Assembly (NCBI RefSeq): GCF_050320395.1
Contig: NZ_CP144459.1
Location: 1,116,001 to 1,180,000, forward strand
Source: Treponema_C sp050320395
GTDB lineage: Bacteria > Spirochaetota > Spirochaetia > Treponematales > Treponemataceae
Reading direction: 5' to 3'
DNA: 64,000 nt
This document shows, one piece after another, positions 61,268 to 64,000 of this stretch (positions are counted from its first letter, which is position 1; every line of letters begins with the position of its first letter). The translations under genes and the position numbers were made by a program. The notes under the pieces were generated by a model that had not been told where the DNA came from, did not search any database, and saw only the letters and a program-made list of their open reading frames with translations.

Positions 61268-62260
61268 TTATTCTTCGCTTACGCTTACGTCGAAAGACAC
61301 CGACACCCTGTAAGTGCGTCCGTTTTCCGCTTGCAAAACCCGTACCGCTTCATAATCACCGAGGGAAAATCTCAATTGATGTGTACCCGGTTCCACAACG
61401 AGGGGTTTCGAATAATCTTTAATTTCGGTATTATCCATAAAAAAACGGGTGTTTTTTGGTGCCGAAAGGTAGAGCAGGGGGACTATATCCTGAAGCTGTA
61501 CTTCCAAGACTGAGGTTTTTGCCTGTTCTATCATAAAACTGCGTACTTCGTTGCGGTAATGCTCCGATACGATATTCAATCTGTGCATACCCGTTGTCAA
61601 AAGCATGGGGCTGCGGCCCAAATCCAAAGGTTCTTCGTCGATAAATACCAAAAACTCTTTTTTATCCTTATCTTTCAGTTCCGGCGGATATTTGATTTGT
61701 AAATCAAGCAGTCCCTGATTGGTTAACACGGGTTTTACTTCAATCGAAAAAACGGAATTAATCAGCTCTTGGGGAACCCCCTTCATAACCAGCTGGAGCC
61801 TGAAAAAAACGGTTTTTACGGGTTTTGTAAAAAATGCGGGTAAAATGATGGTGTACGGATTTTGCCGTATCGTGTGCTCTTTTATGAGAGGAATCTTAAT
61901 ATTGCATCCGAGCCTTCCGGGAAAGGTGTCTATATGCATGCGCTTGCCCGAATAATCGATAATATCCGCAGAAGGTTCCGGTTCTATGTCCGTGTAAAGC
62001 GCATAGGCGATTGCATCGGGAAATTCCGCCGCTATAGGAGGAATCTTTATTTCCAGTTCAACGCCCTGTAAAAAAAGACTTTTTTCCGGCAAAGTTAAGA
62101 CGAGAACGTCGTTTACATCGAGCTGGACGCGCGCGGCTTGGTTTTTTTCCGTTATCGGGAGCATGACGGTTTTATGCACCCGAAAGGTTTCCGCAAATCC
62201 CAACAAACCCATATGCAAAACCAATACAAAACAGGCGATTCTTTTATCTTTCATACCCAT
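61268..62260 (-). CDS. Conserved exported protein with PEGA-like C-terminal repeats
   Basis: 330 residues (ATG at 62260, or 62254 as an internal alternative). A signal peptide (CFVLVLHMGLLGFAETF) precedes a beta-rich body. Near the C-terminus, ELEVQLQDIVPLLYLSAPKN-type strands and the segment KPLVVEPGTHQLRFSLGDYEAVR resemble PEGA domains (surface-layer repeats named for Pro-Glu-Gly-Ala). Only 19 bases separate it from the upstream M23 peptidase, so they are co-transcribed. A role in envelope structure is inferred. Confidence 0.68.
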   Translation of the reverse strand: MGMKDKRIACFVLVLHMGLLGFAETFRVHKTVMLPITEKNQAARVQLDVNDVLVLTLPEKSLFLQGVELEIKIPPIAAEFPDAIAYALYTDIEPEPSADIIDYSGKRMHIDTFPGRLGCNIKIPLIKEHTIRQNPYTIILPAFFTKPVKTVFFRLQLVMKGVPQELINSVFSIEVKPVLTNQGLLDLQIKYPPELKDKDKKEFLVFIDEEPLDLGRSPMLLTTGMHRLNIVSEHYRNEVRSFMIEQAKTSVLEVQLQDIVPLLYLSAPKNTRFFMDNTEIKDYSKPLVVEPGTHQLRFSLGDYEAVRVLQAENGRTYRVSVSFDVSVSEE

Positions 62261-62279
62261 AGATTACCGGATCCGAAGT

Positions 62280-63209
62280 TCAGTATTCACGCAAGAATTT
62301 TTTTACAAGAGATGAAGGATCCTGTGCTTTACCTCCGACTTGAATTTCAAAATGCAGGTGGGAGCCCGTTGATAATCCGGTATTCCCCACCGTTCCGATT
62401 TGCGCTCCTTTTACCGCTGTGTCTCCCGTTTGCACCGAAACCGTTTTTAAGTGGGCATACATACTTTGCATGTTATTATCGTGCTGCAAAATAATGTAAT
62501 TGCCGTATCGTTCGTCAACACCGATAAAAGCGGTTATCCCCGATTTACAGGCAAATACGGGAGTTCCTTCCGGAGCGGCGATGTCTATTCCCCGGTGAAA
62601 ACTCTGTCTTCCGGTTATGGGACTGACCCGTGTTCCGAAGGCCGAAGAAATAACGCCCCGGGCCAGGGGAGATATCATACCGGAATCGGCGAAAAAAAAG
62701 CGCTCCGTAGGATTCAATCTTCCCTGGGGAAAAAATACGTAGTGCACTCCGTTTACGGTACAGCGCAATTCCCCCTCCGTTTCAGGATAACGCGTTTTTA
62801 AAATAAACTCAAGCGGTGTAACGGGTTTTTCCGCTATGAATAAACCTGCACAAGTAGGAAGATATAAAATCTTTTCCGCCGTTGAAGAATCTATAAACGC
62901 AAGTTTATTCAAAAGGGCTATCGTTTCATAGGGGATATTACAGCGGGATGCTATGCTTAAAAGGTCGTCATTTTTTTCCGCCTTATATGTGTATAAAAAC
63001 ATATTCGCTTTTTCTCCCCGTGCGGCCGCCTTATAATTTTCGCTTACATCCTGGCTGTATTGTTTAAATAAGGGATCCGAGAAATTGAGCTTTTTTATAC
63101 GCGGATAGGTATCCGTACTGCCGTCGGCAAAAAGAAAACCGCATATGTGCAGGGGGCACGCTGCAATACAAACCGCTGCGATAAGGAGGCGCGGTATTCG
63201 CGTTTTCAT
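62280..63209 (-). CDS. LysM/M23 metallo-endopeptidase
   Basis: 309 residues from the ATG at 63209, fixed by the ATGA overlap with the previous gene. The signal peptide (IPRLLIAAVCIAACPLHICGFLFADG) has no canonical lipobox at the cleavage point. A LysM domain (about 75-125, DDLLSIASRCNIPYETIALLNKL) and an M23 domain follow, with HRGIDIAAPEGTPVFA (zinc His and Asp), HDNNMQSMYAHL and GSHLHFEIQ (HxH). It either cuts peptidoglycan cross-links or, if partnered, regulates amidases. All zinc ligands are present. Confidence 0.9.
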   Translation of the reverse strand: MKTRIPRLLIAAVCIAACPLHICGFLFADGSTDTYPRIKKLNFSDPLFKQYSQDVSENYKAAARGEKANMFLYTYKAEKNDDLLSIASRCNIPYETIALLNKLAFIDSSTAEKILYLPTCAGLFIAEKPVTPLEFILKTRYPETEGELRCTVNGVHYVFFPQGRLNPTERFFFADSGMISPLARGVISSAFGTRVSPITGRQSFHRGIDIAAPEGTPVFACKSGITAFIGVDERYGNYIILQHDNNMQSMYAHLKTVSVQTGDTAVKGAQIGTVGNTGLSTGSHLHFEIQVGGKAQDPSSLVKKFLREY

Positions 63210-63427
63210 TTTTTTTTGCCCGATCCGATTTTTATTGCAAGGGCGGCTGCCGAAGCCGAAAGGCATAAGATAAGTACGGAGGCGGAAAACGCATCGGGCC
63301 TTTTAACCGCAAACAGCCACAAGGGGTATACAAACACAAAGGAAAAAATAAGGCAAAATGCGGCAACGATACTCAGTTTTAATACAAAAAGCGATACGGA
63401 ACGAAGTAGCGTAACTATGTTTTTCAT
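63206..63427 (-). CDS. Small membrane protein
   Basis: 73 residues with two predicted transmembrane helices (about 14-42 and 47-67) and a Lys-rich end. Its stop overlaps the M23 start (ATGA), so it heads the operon. No family recognised; the size and position resemble small septal or envelope membrane proteins, but nothing more can be said. Confidence 0.6.
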   Translation of the reverse strand: MKNIVTLLRSVSLFVLKLSIVAAFCLIFSFVFVYPLWLFAVKRPDAFSASVLILCLSASAAALAIKIGSGKKK

Positions 63428-63450
63428 GTCCTAAGTATATCACAAGAACA

Positions 63451-63505
63451 AAAAAAAAGCAGGAGGCCGTCTTAAAAGTCCGGTGCTTTTATGACAGCTC
63501 CCTGC
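63451..63505 (-). terminator. Rho-independent terminator after the ferredoxin gene
   Basis: Minus strand: GCAGGGAGCTGTC pairs with GACGGCCTCCTGC (one mismatch, two wobbles), followed by eight or nine T residues. Confidence 0.75.
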
Positions 63506-63639
63506 CGGATTTTCCCGGGCTTGCCGTATTCTTTTACCGCGGCCTCGTAAGGCCTGCGAAATCGAGTCTCTTTTGGCGCCCGGGATACGGAACGGCTGCC
63601 GAAATAAAATCGTCCTATCAGGCAGCCTGTCCGATTGTT

Positions 63640-63810
63640 TTATGCCTGTTCGATTGCTTCGGTAGGACAAACGCCTGCGCAGGAACCGCAGTCTATACAG
63701 GTTGACGCTTCAATTACGCGTGCGGATTCGGCTTCGGAAATTGCGCTTACGGGACATTCGCCTTCACAGGCTCCGCAATTTACACATGCATCGGTGATTT
63801 TGTATGCCAT
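63640..63810 (-). CDS. 2[4Fe-4S] ferredoxin
   Basis: 56 residues from the ATG at 63810, which has AGGAGG; the open frame extends further without a site. The two cluster motifs are CVNCGACEGECP and CIDCGSCAGVCP, the classic clostridial-type pair (C-x2-C-x2-C-x3-CP). It is a small cytoplasmic electron carrier for anaerobic metabolism. It stands alone, followed by about 130 bases of 3' region and a terminator. Confidence 0.95.
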   Translation of the reverse strand: MAYKITDACVNCGACEGECPVSAISEAESARVIEASTCIDCGSCAGVCPTEAIEQA

Positions 63811-63835
63811 AATTAACCTCCTGAGAGTTAAAATA

Positions 63836-63956
63836 GACCTGTTTGATAACTTTGTTTTCGAACAGGTCGACGAGTTCAAAATCGTACAGTATAGAACGAT
63901 TTTGAACATCGCATTTCAAGGTAACCTGTTCTGAAACGGAAGTTTCCGAACAGGTT
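63836..63956. repeat. Three-hairpin intergenic element, copy C
   Basis: Hairpin 1: 63836-63868, arms GACCTGTT/AACAGGTC with a further inner stem. Hairpin 2: 63874-63907, GTTCAAAATCGT and its complement, framed by CGAGTT and AACATCGC. Hairpin 3: 63923-63956, arms AACCTGTTC/GAACAGGTT with GAAAC/GTTTC inside. The linker CAAGGTA before hairpin 3 matches copy B. It lies upstream of the ferredoxin gene, on the other side of its ribosome site. Confidence 0.75.
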
Positions 63957-64000
63957 TAGTATATCTATATAATACCGCTTGAAAGTCTGTTAGTGCAATA

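Noticed and set aside
63440..63670. SRP, 6S or other housekeeping RNA downstream of the ferredoxin gene
   Set aside because: No family-specific core sequence was found; the region has a terminator and an in-phase open frame instead.

Overview
The window reads as a chromosomal stretch of a spirochaete, most probably a Treponema. This is inferred from the mix of genes: many lipoproteins with spirochaetal lipoboxes, methyl-accepting chemotaxis and PilZ signalling, a cmk-rpsA pair, and several conserved treponemal proteins of unknown function. Base composition is moderate, with AT-rich accessory parts. Species cannot be fixed from sequence alone.

Layout. 1-6.8 kb is accessory and decaying: an ABC-2 ATPase (cut by the window edge) divergent from its TetR-type regulator, with a striking double operator between them; a gingipain-family (C25) lipoprotein; and a translationally coupled ATPase/TOPRIM-like pair (a possible defence module) lying between remnants of ABC exporters and a broken ADP-ribosylglycohydrolase. 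6.9-29.5 kb is mostly housekeeping and reads almost entirely on +: pepA, a DUF4143 ATPase preceded by exact-period 33-bp tandem repeats, an MBL hydrolase, rpe, TPR and envelope proteins, recA, folK, scpA-scpB, an RluB-type synthase, cmk, rpsA, an NtrC-like activator, lipoproteins, a glycosidase-like lipoprotein and a chemotaxis receptor.

29.5-40.5 kb is a defence island: a BrnT/BrnA pair with a nonsense codon in the toxin, and a minus-strand type I restriction-modification locus (hsdM, hsdS, tyrosine recombinase, second hsdS, HAD phosphatase, hsdR). The specificity genes carry shared direct repeats, which suggests switching of specificity. A HigBA-like pair follows, whose toxin is out of frame at an A8 tract.

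40.55-56.27 kb is a 15.7-kb integrative element inserted in the 3' end of a tRNA-Val(TAC) gene. Its ends are an exact 38-bp duplication of the tRNA 3' end. Its integrase lies beside the intact tRNA, and the ancestral tRNA terminator remains beside the other end. Cargo: a polyvalent ART/ArdC/metallopeptidase protein, RelBE plus a third HTH protein, a small lipoprotein, a giant Ig-like repeat lipoprotein, two more ArdC-like proteins, a PilZ protein, HicAB and a compact GC-rich region predicted to be highly structured. No relaxase, replication or capsid genes are visible, so the element may depend on helpers.

56.3-64 kb returns to core genes: tyrS, a membrane ParB-like protein, a class A penicillin-binding protein, an exported protein, an M23 endopeptidase and a ferredoxin. 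Three intergenic sites (18.7, 56.4 and 63.9 kb) share an apparently new three-hairpin architecture with constant CGAGTT/AACATCGC borders around variable stems.
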